Assembly (NCBI GenBank): GCA_006384855.1
Contig: VCJN01002795.1
Span: 1-64,000 of the forward strand
DNA: 64,000 bases
Direction of reading: 5' to 3'
From: Tetraselmis striata
Lineage: Eukaryota > Chlorophyta > Chlorodendrophyceae > Chlorodendrales > Chlorodendraceae
Shown: piece after piece, positions 1-11,659 of the stretch
Layout of the letters: each line of letters begins with the position of its first letter
Position numbering within the stretch: the first letter of the stretch is position 1
Made by a program: the position numbers and the translations under genes
Notes under the pieces: model-generated
The model's database searches: none
Told to the model about the DNA's origin: nothing
What the model saw: only the letters and a program-made list of their open reading frames with translations

Positions 1-3000
1 ACAAATCTATCTAACGCTAAAAGCATTATTACCCGGAAACAACAGTATTACAGGATCAACACTACTGTACAAGCCGGCTAAAAGCGGCCCGTATCCCGCA
101 CGGCCGCACCACGCTCAACCCAAGAGGTAGGGGCACCTCCACAAATCCCCGGCGCGAAGCGCCGCATAGTTCCCCTACCTCTTGGGTTGAGCGGAGGAAA
201 AGGAGAGCCGCGTCCGAAATCGCCTGGAATACGCGAGAATCGATACCGGTAACAATACGGTTTTATCACGGATTTTTAGGCGTCCGTCCTCCGTCCGTCC
301 GTCCTCCTGTGCTGCGTCTTCGCGTATGAACCGTCATATGTTCGATCTGTGCTCGTTTGATTTCTAGGCACACCTCCGAAGACGGCAAGATTCTGAATGG
401 ATGCGCGTGTATTCTAGCTCAGGCACGTCATGTATTCGTCTAAAACGCCAAAATAACGCGGTACCGCAGCGCGTTTTTATTGCTGAATCAGCATTCGAGG
501 CTATTCAGCGACTATTCCTTACCTACACGGTAGTCCAAGTATGGTGCTGTAAAAAGGGGTCGCCGCGGTGCGGGGGCAGTCCGCCGACCCGGGGCCCGGC
601 GTCCGTCGACGGACGGGCGACGGTCGAGCGGCGGCGTCCGGCGTCCGGTGCCGGTACAGGCGGCGGGCGTGGCGATTCGCGGCGTGCCCGCCCCGTAGAC
701 CTGACGACCGGCCCGACCTGCGCGGCCTCGTGCGGGATGCGGGCCGCCTGTAGGCGGCTTGTACTGTATTGCTGATCTTGCAGTGCTGTTTTTTTTTTTT
801 GGGTAGTACAACTTTTAGCGGTGGGTTGGGTACCGGCCTTTTTGTAATGCACACCAGTAGTCAGCGGCCCGCTTTTACGCGGCTTGCAGATTTAATCTGT
901 TTTACAAAATAAATTAATACGTCTCTTTTGAAAAATAAATTACTGACAAATCTATCTAACGCTAAAAGCATTATTACCCGGAAACAACAGTATTACAGGA
1001 TCAACACTACTGTACAAGCCGGCTAAAAGCGGCCCGTATCCCGCACGGCCGCACCACGCTCAACCCAAGAGGTAGGGGCACCTCCACAAATCCCCGGCGC
1101 GAAGCGCCGCTTAGTTCCCCTACCTCTTGGGTTGAGCGGAGGAAAAGGAGAGCCGCGTCCGAAATCGCCTGGAATACGCGAGAATCGATACCGGTAACAA
1201 TACGGTTTTATCACGGATTTTTAGGCGTCCGTCCTCCGTCCGTCCGTCCTCCTGTGCTGCGTCTTCGCGTATGAACCGTCATATGTTCGATCTGTGCTCG
1301 TTTGATTTCTAGGCACACCTCCGAAGACGGCAAGATTCTGAATGGATGCGCGTGTATTCTAGCTCAGGCACGTCATGTATTCGTCTAAAACGCCAAAATA
1401 ACGCGGTACCGCAGCGCGTTTTTATTGCTGAATCAGCATTCGAGGCTATTCAGCGACTATTCCTTACCTACACGGTAGTCCAAGTATGGTGCTGTAAAAA
1501 GGGGTCGCCGCGGTGCGGGGGCAGTCCGCCGACCCGGGGCCCGGCGTCCGTCGACGGACGGGCGACGGTCGAGCGGCGGCGTCCGGCGTCCGGTGCCGGT
1601 ACAGGCGGCGGGCGTGGCGATTCGCGGCGTGCCCGCCCCGTAGACCTGACGACCGGCCCGACCTGCGCGGCCTCGTGCGGGATGCGGGCCGCCTGTAGGC
1701 GGCTTGTACTGTATTGCTGATCTTGCAGTGCTGTTTTTTTTTTTTGGGTAGTACAACTTTTAGCGGTGGGTTGGGTACCGGCCTTTTTGTAATGCACACC
1801 AGTAGTCAGCGGCCCGCTTTTACGCGGCTTGCAGATTTAATCTGTTTTACAAAATAAATTAATACGTCTCTTTTGAAAAATAAATTACTGACAAATCTAT
1901 CTAACGCTAAAAGCATTATTACCCGGAAACAACAGTATTACAGGATCAACACTACTGTACAAGCCGGCTAAAAGCGGCCCGTATCCCGCACGGCCGCACC
2001 ACGCTCAACCCAAGAGGTAGGGGCACCTCCACAAATCCCCGGCGCGAAGCGCCGCTTAGTATATATTCCCCTACCTCTTGGGTTGAGCGGAGGAAAAGGA
2101 GAGCCGCGTCCGAAATCGCCTGGAATACGCGAGAATCGATACCGGTAACAATACGGTTTTATCACGGATTTTTAGGCGTCCGTCCTCCGTCCGTCCGTCC
2201 TCCTGTGCTGCGTCTTCGCGTATGAACCGTCATACGTTCGATCTGTGCTCGTTTGATTTCTAGGCACACCTCCGAAGACGGCAAGATTCTGAATGGATGC
2301 GCGTGTATTCTAGCTCAGGCACGTCATGTATTCGTCTAAAACGCCAAAATAACGCGGTACCGCAGCGCGTTTTAACTGCTGAATCGGCAAGCGAGACGCG
2401 CCCTCTCTATTTATACAGCGACTATATACACGGTGGTCCGAGGATATGCTGTAACATGATGCTGTAAAAAGGGGTCGCCGCGGTGCGGGGGCAGTCCGCC
2501 GACCCGGGGCCCGGCGTCCGTCGACGGACGGGCGACGGTCGAGCGGCGGCGTCCGGCGTCCGGTGCCGGTACAGGCGGCGGGCGTGGCGATTCGCGGCGT
2601 GCCCGCCCCGTAGACCTGACGACCGGCCCGACCTGCGCGGCCTCGTGCGGGATGCGGGCCGCCTGTAGGCGGCTTAAACTGTATTGCTGATCTTGCAGTG
2701 CTGCCTGTTTTTTTTTTTTGGGGTAATAACAACTTTTAGCGGTGGGTTGGGTACCGGCCTTTTTGTAATGCACACCAGTGGTCAGCGGCCCGCTTTTACG
2801 CGGCTTGCAGATTTAATCTGGTTTACAAAATAATACATCTCTTTTGAAAAATAAATTACTGACGGAAAAAAAAATACTGGCGAAAAAAAATACTGACAAA
2901 TCTATAACGCTAATAAAAGCATTATTACCCGGAAACAACAGTAGTACAAGATCAACAGTCCAAGCCGGCTAAAAGCGGCCCGCATCCCGCACCACGCTCA

Positions 3001-3053
3001 ACCCAAGAGGTAGGGGCACCTCCACAAATCCCCGGCGCGAAGGGCCGCTTAGT
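1..3053. repeat. Tandem array of 945-bp foldback units
   Basis: Near-identical units begin at 1, 946 and 1891, each opening with ACAAATCTATCTAACGC. The first two periods are 945 bp, the third unit is about 1005 bp, and a fourth, partial unit runs from 2896 to about 3053. Inside unit 1 the segment 67-104 reappears inverted at about 727-765 (shared core AAGCCG...GCGGCCCG), so each unit has internal terminal-inverted-repeat structure. A GC-rich core at 575-715 holds GTCCGTCGACGGAC palindromes. The many small reading frames are GC-rich shadows and I call no gene. The same inverted-repeat motif occurs at 48.9 kb and the same core at 58.4-59.0 kb. Confidence 0.93.
112..193. repeat. 22-bp perfect inverted repeat (hairpin) in unit 1
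   Basis: Arms 112-133 and 172-193 are exact reverse complements (CGCTCAACCCAAGAGGTAGG at the 5' side). They enclose a 38-nt loop that contains a second small hairpin, GGCGC-GAA-GCGCC, at 151-163. The structure recurs in units 2 and 3. In unit 3 the loop carries an extra TA-rich 6 bp near 2061, so the arms are kept while the loop varies. Confidence 0.9.
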
Positions 3054-3167
3054 TAATATAATATATCATATATATTATTAATTTGAATATGCAAATATAT
3101 GTCTATAATATCCATATATTGGCACAGTATACTGCGTTTAATGACATGATGACTTCGTTTCGTGCCT

Positions 3168-4644
3168 TTACCGGTACCAAGCCGGCAAGCCCGCGCGCGG
3201 GTCGGGCGATACACTGTTTGTAATACTTGCGGGGAATAGTGCTGGTAAATTCGAAAACTGCATTCCGGGCGTACCGGCTAAAAACGTCCGTAGTTCTTGC
3301 TGGGTTGAGGCGCTGATAGTCGCGGGCGTGCGTCCGGCTTGGGGTAGTTGGGTGCCTTGCCTGCGGAGCATCCGCATACGGCCCACCTGCGGTTGCAAGG
3401 GGGTCGTCCGTCCCGGGGCCAGGGCGGCGGGGGCGATGAGCCTCTGCCGCGAGCTGGGCCAAGCGGGACGCCTGGGCCGGTGTGCTGGTTGTGGAGGTAT
3501 GCTCGAGGGGTTGGTGGCCTCCGAGGCCTCTCTTGTCGCGGTGGGGGCTTGGGCTGCGGCCGGTGGAGCCGGCTCGGGGTGCGGGGCTAGATCGACGCTT
3601 GTCGCCGGCTGATCTTCCGGTGGCGGGTCTTCGCCGTCCATCTCCGTGTCTTGAGGGGCTGCCGCGGCCGGGAGATGGGCCTCTTGTAGCTGACTTGTTG
3701 GTGTTGGCGGGAGCTCTCGGGGGAGCTGGCCATGGTGCATCGCCGGCTGGTCGGCTGTAGTCGGTGCCAGTCGGTTAATAGTCGCCGGCCTCTCCCGCCT
3801 GCGCATGTGCATGGCTCTGGCTGCGACGAGTTTCGCGTCGGATCCCGTGTTAGTGGCGAGTCCAGCTATGCTCACCCCTATCGGAGAGGCGGCAGCCGGC
3901 ATAGGGGCGCGTCGGGTCACCGCCCGGACGTCGTAAGTTGATGTGTGTGCCCCGAGCTTGGGGCCGAGGGTACGGATCGGGTGCAGAAGGATACGGCGCA
4001 TGTCGACCCCCGTCGAACGGTTGCGGGTCGCCACATCGCTGAATAGATAGCAGGGAGACTTGTGTGGCACAGTCGGTACCAGGGGGAAGATCGATCGGGG
4101 ACTGGCGGGATTGACGGCGCAAAACGCGGCGGAGGCGGAGGATAGCAGGGGGGAGTCGGGTGCATGTGAATTCCTTTGCGGCAATCGTAGTCGGGATTTT
4201 GGGGGGGTGGGCTCTGCCGCTGCGCGGCGTATCGATAGGGCCGCCGACCGCGGCCTCTTGTTGCTCCTCGGGTATGTTGGTGTCCATGTTGGTTGTTGTG
4301 GTAGTCTCTTGTGGAGCTTGCTCTTCACGCAGCTGTGGGCGCTGGCCGGCAGTTGGCATGGGGAGGGTAACCGGTGGAAGTCGGGTGCCTGCGATTTTCT
4401 TTGTAGTGTTGGCTGTTCGGATCTTGGGGAGTCGGGTCTTGCCGCCGCGCGGCGCATCGAGAGCGGCGCCGACCGCGGCCTTCTGTTGCTCCTCGGGTCT
4501 CTTGATGTCCATGGTGGTTGTAGTGATGATCTCCTGTGGAGCCTGCTCTTCACGCCTCTGTGGGCGCTGGCCGGCAGTTGGCTTGGTGGTGGGTCGTCCG
4601 GTCGTCGGGCGGTCCACCGTTTCACAGGAATACACTATCAACAC
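3168..4644 (-). CDS. Unrecognised Pro/Arg/Gln-rich protein with an internal duplication
   Basis: Two overlapping minus frames stay open here: 4644 to 3850 (264 codons, containing REEQAPQE and PEEQQ) and 4625 to 3168 (485 codons). Both translate an internal duplication of about 70 residues, encoded by two degenerate DNA repeats of roughly 220 bp at about 4150-4370 and 4370-4590. The more protein-like composition is in the 264-codon frame upstream and in the 485-codon frame downstream (acidic stretch followed by a mixed C-terminus). This suggests one gene with a frameshift or an intron, but I cannot settle that. It could be a retroelement gag-like remnant. No domain was recognised. Confidence 0.35.
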
Positions 4645-4709
4645 ATGTAGAGCCGCGCCGGCTCGACGCCCGGATTTAGTACATACGCAGTACTTCGCCC
4701 GCTGTTAAG

Positions 4710-5330
4710 GGCCGGCTGGAAAGTGAGAAATCTTTCGTTCGGCGAAGAAACTAACGATGAGCCGCCTTGGCTTGAGCTGGCTAGGTAGTAGCAACAAAGG
4801 CGGAGGTGGAAAGTTTAGTACCATTTCCGGGGGCTTGAGCACTTTGAACGGTCTGAAGCCGTGAGTTCGTGTTGTGCGGGCAGGAAGCCACCACAAAACC
4901 AAGAGAGTGGTCCCATCTAACTGACGATGCTGGTTTTATAAGATTCGATGGGTACAAGGGTGATCGATGTTTTCGCCGAGGGCGGCACGCAAAGTCCCGC
5001 ACATCCGCCTCTAAATTATGAAGCATTAGTAGGACTCACCGTGGTTGATTCCTGCTGGCGTGGCGCAGAGGCCGCGGGCAGCCGGTGTCTACAGCCGCAT
5101 ACCATACCGCCAAACCATGATACGTGATGGTCTGTCACTATGTCCGGATCGGCATAGAAGCGGTACAGTTTCTCCTCGATGTGCTACAGCGCTACAAGAA
5201 AGGCGTGCGTGATGCCCCCTGCGAATGTTTGGCCGAAGGGGCGCCTTGCCTCCGAAGGGAGGAAAAAGGAAACCCCAAAGACACAGCTCTGAGCAAAACC
5301 ACCAAGTCGGCGTCTCTACGATGGCGGCCG
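4710..5330. other. No gene recognised
   Basis: Only short frames with no family resemblance. The right edge grades into the 3' end of a decayed LINE copy. Confidence 0.5.
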
Positions 5331-6470
5331 TTAAGGCAGCGGCGATCCGGTTACGGAAAAGCCCTGGGTAGGCGACGCTCCGTGATAGTCATGAAGCAAA
5401 TTGTCGAAGCATTCCGCGAGATTAATTGAAGACCAGCAACGAAATTTCGTCCAACACGGTTGGATCCCCGTCTAAAACACTGCCATCAAAACACCCGGCA
5501 CGGAACACGAAGGGTCTGTCCTACCCGTTTCGGCGTCGACCCATTCGAGTAATGCGAGTTGGGGCAAGCCCCATATCCCGCCGAGCAAAGCATTTCGGGA
5601 GTTCGATACATGTGCAGAAAAAGGCAATGCAAGGGAGTGCTCTACGCCATATTAACTGTAAATTTTCCCATTCCTATGAAAGTCCAGGGCGCCGTGAAGG
5701 GAAGGGGGGACCCTGCTCATAACAAAGGCAGGTAAGTCCTCGAGTGTTGACGCAACCAGGCAACTAATAAGATCCCTAAACTCCGGATGAACTAACAACT
5801 TACCCAAGTTATGACGGTGATACCCCTACCCCGGGCACTCCACCAACATATGTCCGATTATCTCAGATTCATCACTTCAGCCATATGCAAGACAGTGTTC
5901 AAGGAATTGCTCATGCATGGCAAGAATCTGGGCCAAACGCCGTGCATCGGGAAATATCCGGGAGCGTTATTGTATCATAATGTGCAGCCCGGTCACAACC
6001 CCCACGGGGACACCCATGCCGTACTGTGGCAATGGGTTGGGCGCATAAGTCGCTTGGACATACAAAATTCCAAGTGTTAGTACGTGCTAACGTTGCCGAC
6101 AATTTGTAGCGCACCCACACCGATGCCTTTACTGGTCTAGCGGCATTGCGCGCGGCTAGTGACCTCCACCCAAGTGTAAGGTGTAAGGTGCGCACCCTCA
6201 ACTAGCCATATGTTCGTCGTCGCTAGCCAATCTAAGCCCTGCAAAGTCCCCGACGTCCACGTGTTAGGGCGCGCCAGACTTGGCTGATCTACTAAATATG
6301 TTATGCTTGTGTTCAAGTCGTCGGATGCTTTAAGGAATAACGCTCTAGCCCGTGCCGCAGCGGCCGTGGTCTATGTTGGCACAATATATAATTCCCGCAT
6401 CATCGGTGCAGTGGCCACCCCAGGGGAGTTTATTCGCACCCCAAGCACCGCCAACACAGATTTATTGTAC
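5330..6470 (-). pseudogene. Decayed 3' part of a LINE ORF2
   Basis: The stretch matches the LINE at 60.69-61.78 kb in order and orientation. Shared segments include AAGCCCTGGGTAGGCGACG near 5360 and 60719, and GCATCATCGGTGCAGTGGCC near 6398 and 61741. It corresponds to the thumb/connection and C-terminal zinc-knuckle part of a non-LTR reverse transcriptase read on the minus strand. Many indels break the frame into small pieces, such as 5911-6201. It is an older, dead copy of the same family. Confidence 0.8.
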
Positions 6471-6639
6471 GATTTATTGTACAGTGCGATTTATTGTAGT
6501 ACAACGGAGAGAACATGGATTCACGAAGTGGTCAACCCTGCTATCGCTCATGGACGCCCTGCCGGGCTTCCAGGAGCGAAAGCCGATGATAGGCCTCCGC
6601 TACCTCCCAACCCTCGGTCAATAACACATTAACACAGCT

Positions 6640-7200
6640 CCCCCAACACCTCCCTCATAGACATCGAAGCAGACGTATAGAGCTACCGTACCTCTCATCC
6701 TCCCTCCCCAGTGCTCCCGCTGCGAGCCCCTCGCTCTGCGGCTACTGTTTCCGTATCGCGCTACTTGACCCCTGCAGCACACCCGACCATCGAGCGTTGA
6801 CATACGACACGGGGCGAGATCCAACGCAAGCAGCGCGGTTTTGCAGCGTCCACCTCACGCGTCAGCAGTGCGGTAACTGCGATCTGCTGCGGGTACTTAG
6901 TCGGGGAGTTGGTTGGTTCTGAGTTGTTCAGGAGTTCGAGGGGGTGGCTGTGCATCACATATGCGGTACCGCATGCCGTCCGCACCCTGTCGTCGTGTGC
7001 ATGGTCCGGGCTCCACCACGCCGTGACGCGATGATGATCTTCATGTCACACGACGTCTCAAATGGCATGTTCGCGTGTGACATGTGCGTGCATCATCGCG
7101 TCAACCCGCTATCAGCAGTAAATGGTTTGCATACAATAACGCACCACCGATGGCGATAACTATGATACTGCTGTATAGAACGCATCTAAGCTGCCGCAAA
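6640..7200. other. No gene recognised
   Basis: Short frames on both strands without a recognisable domain. I see no repeat family here. Confidence 0.4.
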
Positions 7201-7227
7201 ATGAAGATGAAACTGAAAAAGAGTGGC

Positions 7228-8070
7228 GTATGGCAGTGTCGATGAAGAGCGCGCTGCGACGGGATAATGATGAAGCTGAAAAACTAAGCTGTTGTATGGC
7301 AGCGCTGGTGAAGAGCGGGCCGCCGCAGAAGAATGATCAAGCTATAAAAGTGATGGCGTATGGCAGCACCGAGGAAAGTGCGCTGTGGCAGAATGCTGAT
7401 GAATGCTGGAGATGACAATGCATGGCAGCATGAATGAAGGGCGCGCCGCTGTCTAACTATGAATCTGGATGCTGGCGTACGGCAGCGGTGATAAAGCTGA
7501 AAAGAAGTGATGGCGTACGGCAGCGGTGATGAAGAGCGCGCCGCCGCAATATGATGCTGAAAATGATGCCGATGAAGCAAAGCGCGCCGGCGCATGTTGA
7601 TGAAGAAGCTGAAATAAGCGAGGGCGGCTGGCAGCGACGATGAGGAGCGCGCCGCCGCAGAATGATGAAGAAGCTGGAAACAGTGATGGCGTATGGCAGC
7701 GCCGATGAAACAGATCGCGCCGCGGCATGTTGATGATGAATGTTGGAATATGTGATGACGTGTGGCAGCGGCGATGAAGAGCGCCTCGCCGCAGCATGAT
7801 GATGAAGGCTGGAGATGCCGATGGATGGATGCGGTGAGGAAGAGCGCGCCGCTATTTAACGAGGGAAATCTGCAGATGTTGATGTACGGCAGCGGTGATG
7901 ACGAAAGCGCCGCCGCAGAATGACGAAGCTGAAGAAAGTGATGGTGTATGGCAGCACCGATGGAACAGAGCGCGCCGCGGCATGTTGATGAATAAGCTGA
8001 AATATGCGATGCCGTATGGCAGCGGCGATGAAGAGGGCCCCTGCCGTCGGATGATGATTAACGATGAGGG
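7228..8070. repeat. Degenerate minisatellite, period about 65 bp
   Basis: About a dozen imperfect copies of a unit containing GTATGGCAGCG, GATGAAGAGCGCGCC and GCCGCAGAATGATGAAGC lie head to tail. Successive TGGCAG anchors are about 64-66 bp apart. The translated strings are frame shadows of the repeat. It probably has no coding role. Confidence 0.8.
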
Positions 8071-8079
8071 TGGATAGTA

Positions 8080-10310
8080 TCAGGTTGGGGTAGGTTGCAT
8101 GATATAGGATGGGGTGGCGTGAAGAGAGGTGAGAAAGTATTCCCTTTAGGTAGCGCCATACAACAGTGGCCACACAAGAATATGTATGTTTCGGGAGGTA
8201 CATTGAGAGCTAACCGATTGAGTTCACTCACGGTCTATACTCGTAGTCGAACAAAGCTACCCCATGGCAGTCAAAGATAGCATTGACTTGTTAAGGAGTT
8301 AAGGTCACTGATTATGTGTAGTCGAACAAGCATACTCTAGGGAATTCAAACATAGTCTTAAGTGACGCCATATTCCGGCAACGGAATAAGACACAAAGTA
8401 AGGTCGGGCAAGAGGTGCAAGTAGCTAATAGTACGACAGGATTGGGCTGTGAAGGTACGCGAGCTGCTGGACCATCAATATGTGCAAGTAGCAGGTAGAC
8501 AGTTATGGAACCAGCAAAAAACATCGGAGTAGCGGTCGTCGACGAAGGAAGTAGACGCAGGTGAAGTAGGTCAGCAAAAGACCGAAAGAAAATAAAGGCG
8601 TGCACAACACCTGAAGGCGTTGTGGGAATAAATATGGGTTACAGAGACGGTTGAATAATCAGTGTCCTTAGAGGGGCGCGCGCGCTCTACCCATATCGTC
8701 AGCAGCCAGCCAGCAGAAGCAGAAGCAACAGCCCTGCCGCCGAGACAACGAGCTCCGACAGCTTGCTCATGGTCAGCCATGCTCGCGCAGGGTCGTACAT
8801 GGCTGTCGAGAAGGACCCGCCGCCGCGCTTGTTGAGGGTCCGCAACCTGTGGACGCGAGGGACGAGGAGAGGAAAGGAATACTTACATTATTAAGAAGTG
8901 TCTCGGGCACTGTTAATGACGGATCTGGGGCTGATTATTGATGCAGCTAGTCACCGGCCGTACTATTGGTATGTCGGTGCTACGCTACTCGTAGTAGAGT
9001 CGTAGCTTATCCGCTATAGATAGATGCAGTTAGACTGTCTAGCACTACTATGAAGACTGATCGACGCTATAGATAAGCTCATAGGTGTCACAACGCCTGG
9101 AAAGTGGAGCGTCATGTTGTGATGACCTGTTAGCCATGAAGGTCTGGCAGTAGGGTTTGGCAGCAGGGCAAGGTTAGGGCAAGCAGAGCTGCCAACATTA
9201 AGTTCGAGGCCGCACATAATAACAATTCTCACCCATACTAAAGCTACCGTACTAGCTACGATGAGTCTGCTGCTGCTAGCCAGATACCACTAAGTATTGC
9301 AGTCCTGCAGCCATTCACTACACTTCCATTCACAACTATCCCACCACATTCCATGAGTTTCAGCCTTACACACAGGAACCTCAGGATTGGTTTCACTTGG
9401 AAAAGCTGGGCTGGTTGAAATGCAGCCGCACACTGCCCTCACTTGCCTTGATCTCTCCGGTTGTGTTTGGGTAACAGACACTGCCCTTTGCAGCACTAAC
9501 TTCAGCCGCTGACTGCATTCAGTAATCAGAATCTCACGAATTGTCATCGGGTGACTGCCACTGGGCTGGTGAATCTGCAAGCACTACCCGCCTTTAACAG
9601 CATACACCTTCCACAATAGCTCATGGAGTATTGCATTTTGGGAGATGCAAGGCCATAATCCAGGCATCTCCATGTAGGGACCATAATATACTATGGATAC
9701 TATGGATACCCATAGTGGAGCCAATGCAAACATAGATGTCGGCGGAAATGGTGGATGTTGTAGGATGACTGCAGACTCCGCCGCGGACAGACATTTGTCG
9801 CTCATTGCATGTGCTGACACTATCAGCCAGACATTTGTGGTGGAAGATGCGAGCTGAGAGGACACTCGGTTGGATCCAGAAGTGAGCAGACTTGCCGCGT
9901 GTGTCGTGTGATGCTTGCTGTTAATGTATTGCTGGATTGCACATAAAGCGGTGTGTCAATTTATGAACATTATCAGCTCCCAGTATGGCAGCAGGTGATG
10001 GCATTGAACAGTTCTTCGTTTACAGCAGTTCTAATCTGATGGCAGATACTCGCACAATTCTGGCGACTTTTTCCATTTCCAGTATGTCATGCATTGACAC
10101 ATACTCGTTCTGGAAAGCTCTCTCATCGTTATCGCTTACCGCTGCAAACAGTTTTTACTCCTTGAATTATTTTACAATGAAAATGTGCCTGCCTAGACAA
10201 GGTACGACTAATACTGTTGTATAAACGGAATCTTCAAGAGCAGTTGGCTACAAGGTGTTAATCCTGATCTATGTACGGGTACTGATGCTGATTTATAACA
10301 CTGTTCTGCA
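8080..10310. other. Intergenic, nothing firm
   Basis: Several small frames (8312-8605, 9290-9580, 9584-9865, 9985-10224) lack family motifs, consistent splice signals or strong coding composition. The part near 10.0-10.3 kb may be the 3' untranslated region of the minus-strand LEA-like gene. I assign no gene. Confidence 0.4.
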
Positions 10311-10314
10311 TCCT

Positions 10315-11622
10315 CTACTTCATGGAAGCCGAAGCTGCTTGCACCTCGCTGTTGGCCCCATGATACATGTGGTGCATCGAGGTCGACAGCTCCTCACGCG
10401 CCTGCTGCTGCAGCTCCCAAGCCTCGTCCATGCGCTCCTGCTTCTGGCTCTGCGCCGCCTCCTTCGCTGCCTCGGCGTTGGCTGCCTCCTCCTTCACGCG
10501 GCCCTTGACTGCGGTATACGCCTCCTGAGTCTTGGAGGCCACGAAGCCCCCGCCGTTCTTGACGGCATCGGTCACGGCGCCCACGGGGGATTTGGACTGG
10601 CCGCCATCCACGACATTAGCCACTTGGTCGCCAGCGCTCTGCGCCATGCCCTGCGCTGAAGCTGCGGCAGCCTGAGCCTGCTGGCCGGCCTCGTCCAAGG
10701 CCGTCTCAGGGTTCTCGACGGCGAATTGTACGCCGTCCGCGGCCTGCTGAGCGGCCGTGGCAGCCTGCCCCTTGGCGTTCTCCACACCCTCTGCGAGACG
10801 GTCGGTAGCGGTCGAGTCATCGCCCCCAGTGGTGAGGCTCTGCAGCTTCTCCGTCACGTATGCCGTGCTACTCTCCGCGAGGTCCTGGGCCGCCACCACC
10901 GTGTCGGCGACGTACTGGCGACCTGCGTGTACCCGCGCGCGAGCCGCATCCGACGCACCCAACGCCGCGACCTTGGTAGCGGCCGCTGCGTCGCCAGCCG
11001 CGGCTGTTAGGTTATCGAGAGCGGTCTTCTCGTGCAGCTGTTTCTTGACGTCGTGCCCGGACTTGGTGGCGGTCTTGCCAGCCTCGTTCACTTGCTCACT
11101 TGCGGAGCCGTGGACCTCGGCAGCCGCCGACTGGGCGGTCTCGACGGCGTCGGATACCGCCTTCGTAGCAGCCGCAACCTGCTCGTCGACCGATTCACCG
11201 GCCTTGCCGGTGGTGTCGACAGCCCCGCTCTGAAGCTTCTCCGTCAGTTTGGTCGCTTGATCACCGGCGTCCGTCGCCGCCTTCTGTGCGTCTTCCAAGC
11301 GCTTGCGAACAGCGTCTCCGGTGTCACTGGAGAGGTTGTCCTTCAGCTCGGTGATGCTCTGAGCAGCGTCGGTGGCCGCCTTTGTCGCGCTGTCGAGGCG
11401 CTGCTGGGCCTCGGCGGCCACGCCTTTCGCGGTGTCGCCAACGGCGTCCGTGACGTTGCTAAGCCCGGCGGCGGCGGCATCGAGCTGCTTCTGTGCGGCC
11501 TGCGTTGCATCGTTGTAGATGTTGCCGGCAGCAGACTGGGTCTCCCGAGTCTTGGACTGGGCCGCGCTGACGGGATGAGAATCGACGGTGGATTGCGACG
11601 TATGGGAGTTGGTGGGCGACAT
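10315..11622 (-). CDS. LEA-like hydrophilic helical-repeat protein
   Basis: A single uninterrupted 435-codon frame starts at ATG 11622 and ends at TAG 10315-10317. The product is very rich in Ala, Asp, Glu, Lys, Thr and Gln, has almost no aromatic or hydrophobic blocks, and repeats 11-residue-like amphipathic patterns such as KAATDAAQSITELKDNL and EDAQKAATDAGDQATKL. This is the pattern of group-3 late-embryogenesis-abundant and apolipoprotein-like proteins, which protect membranes and enzymes during drying, freezing or salt stress. I see no signal peptide or membrane segment, so it is probably soluble. The C-terminus turns more Gln/Glu-rich with a short His/Met patch (SMHHMYHG). The assignment rests on composition and repeat pattern rather than a catalytic motif. 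Confidence 0.8.
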   Translation of the reverse strand: MSPTNSHTSQSTVDSHPVSAAQSKTRETQSAAGNIYNDATQAAQKQLDAAAAGLSNVTDAVGDTAKGVAAEAQQRLDSATKAATDAAQSITELKDNLSSDTGDAVRKRLEDAQKAATDAGDQATKLTEKLQSGAVDTTGKAGESVDEQVAAATKAVSDAVETAQSAAAEVHGSASEQVNEAGKTATKSGHDVKKQLHEKTALDNLTAAAGDAAAATKVAALGASDAARARVHAGRQYVADTVVAAQDLAESSTAYVTEKLQSLTTGGDDSTATDRLAEGVENAKGQAATAAQQAADGVQFAVENPETALDEAGQQAQAAAASAQGMAQSAGDQVANVVDGGQSKSPVGAVTDAVKNGGGFVASKTQEAYTAVKGRVKEEAANAEAAKEAAQSQKQERMDEAWELQQQAREELSTSMHHMYHGANSEVQAASASMK

Positions 11623-11659
11623 GTTGGTCGAGGGTTATTATATCGACGAAACTGAAAAT

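Noticed and set aside
401-854. Several overlapping long frames on both strands in the first repeat unit (and again at 1346-1799 and 2310-2773)
   Set aside because: They are open only because the core is GC-rich and palindromic. All frames repeat with the 945-bp unit and none resembles a protein.
1-3053. CRISPR array or rDNA spacer
   Set aside because: Units are about 945 bp without short repeat-spacer alternation, and no rRNA sequence is recognisable.
4060-4708. Plus-strand frames rich in Gly, Cys and Val
   Set aside because: Composition is implausible and they mirror the minus-strand duplicated segment.
10757-11655. Long plus-strand frames opposite the LEA-like gene
   Set aside because: They are antisense shadows of a strongly biased Ala/Asp/Lys-rich coding strand.
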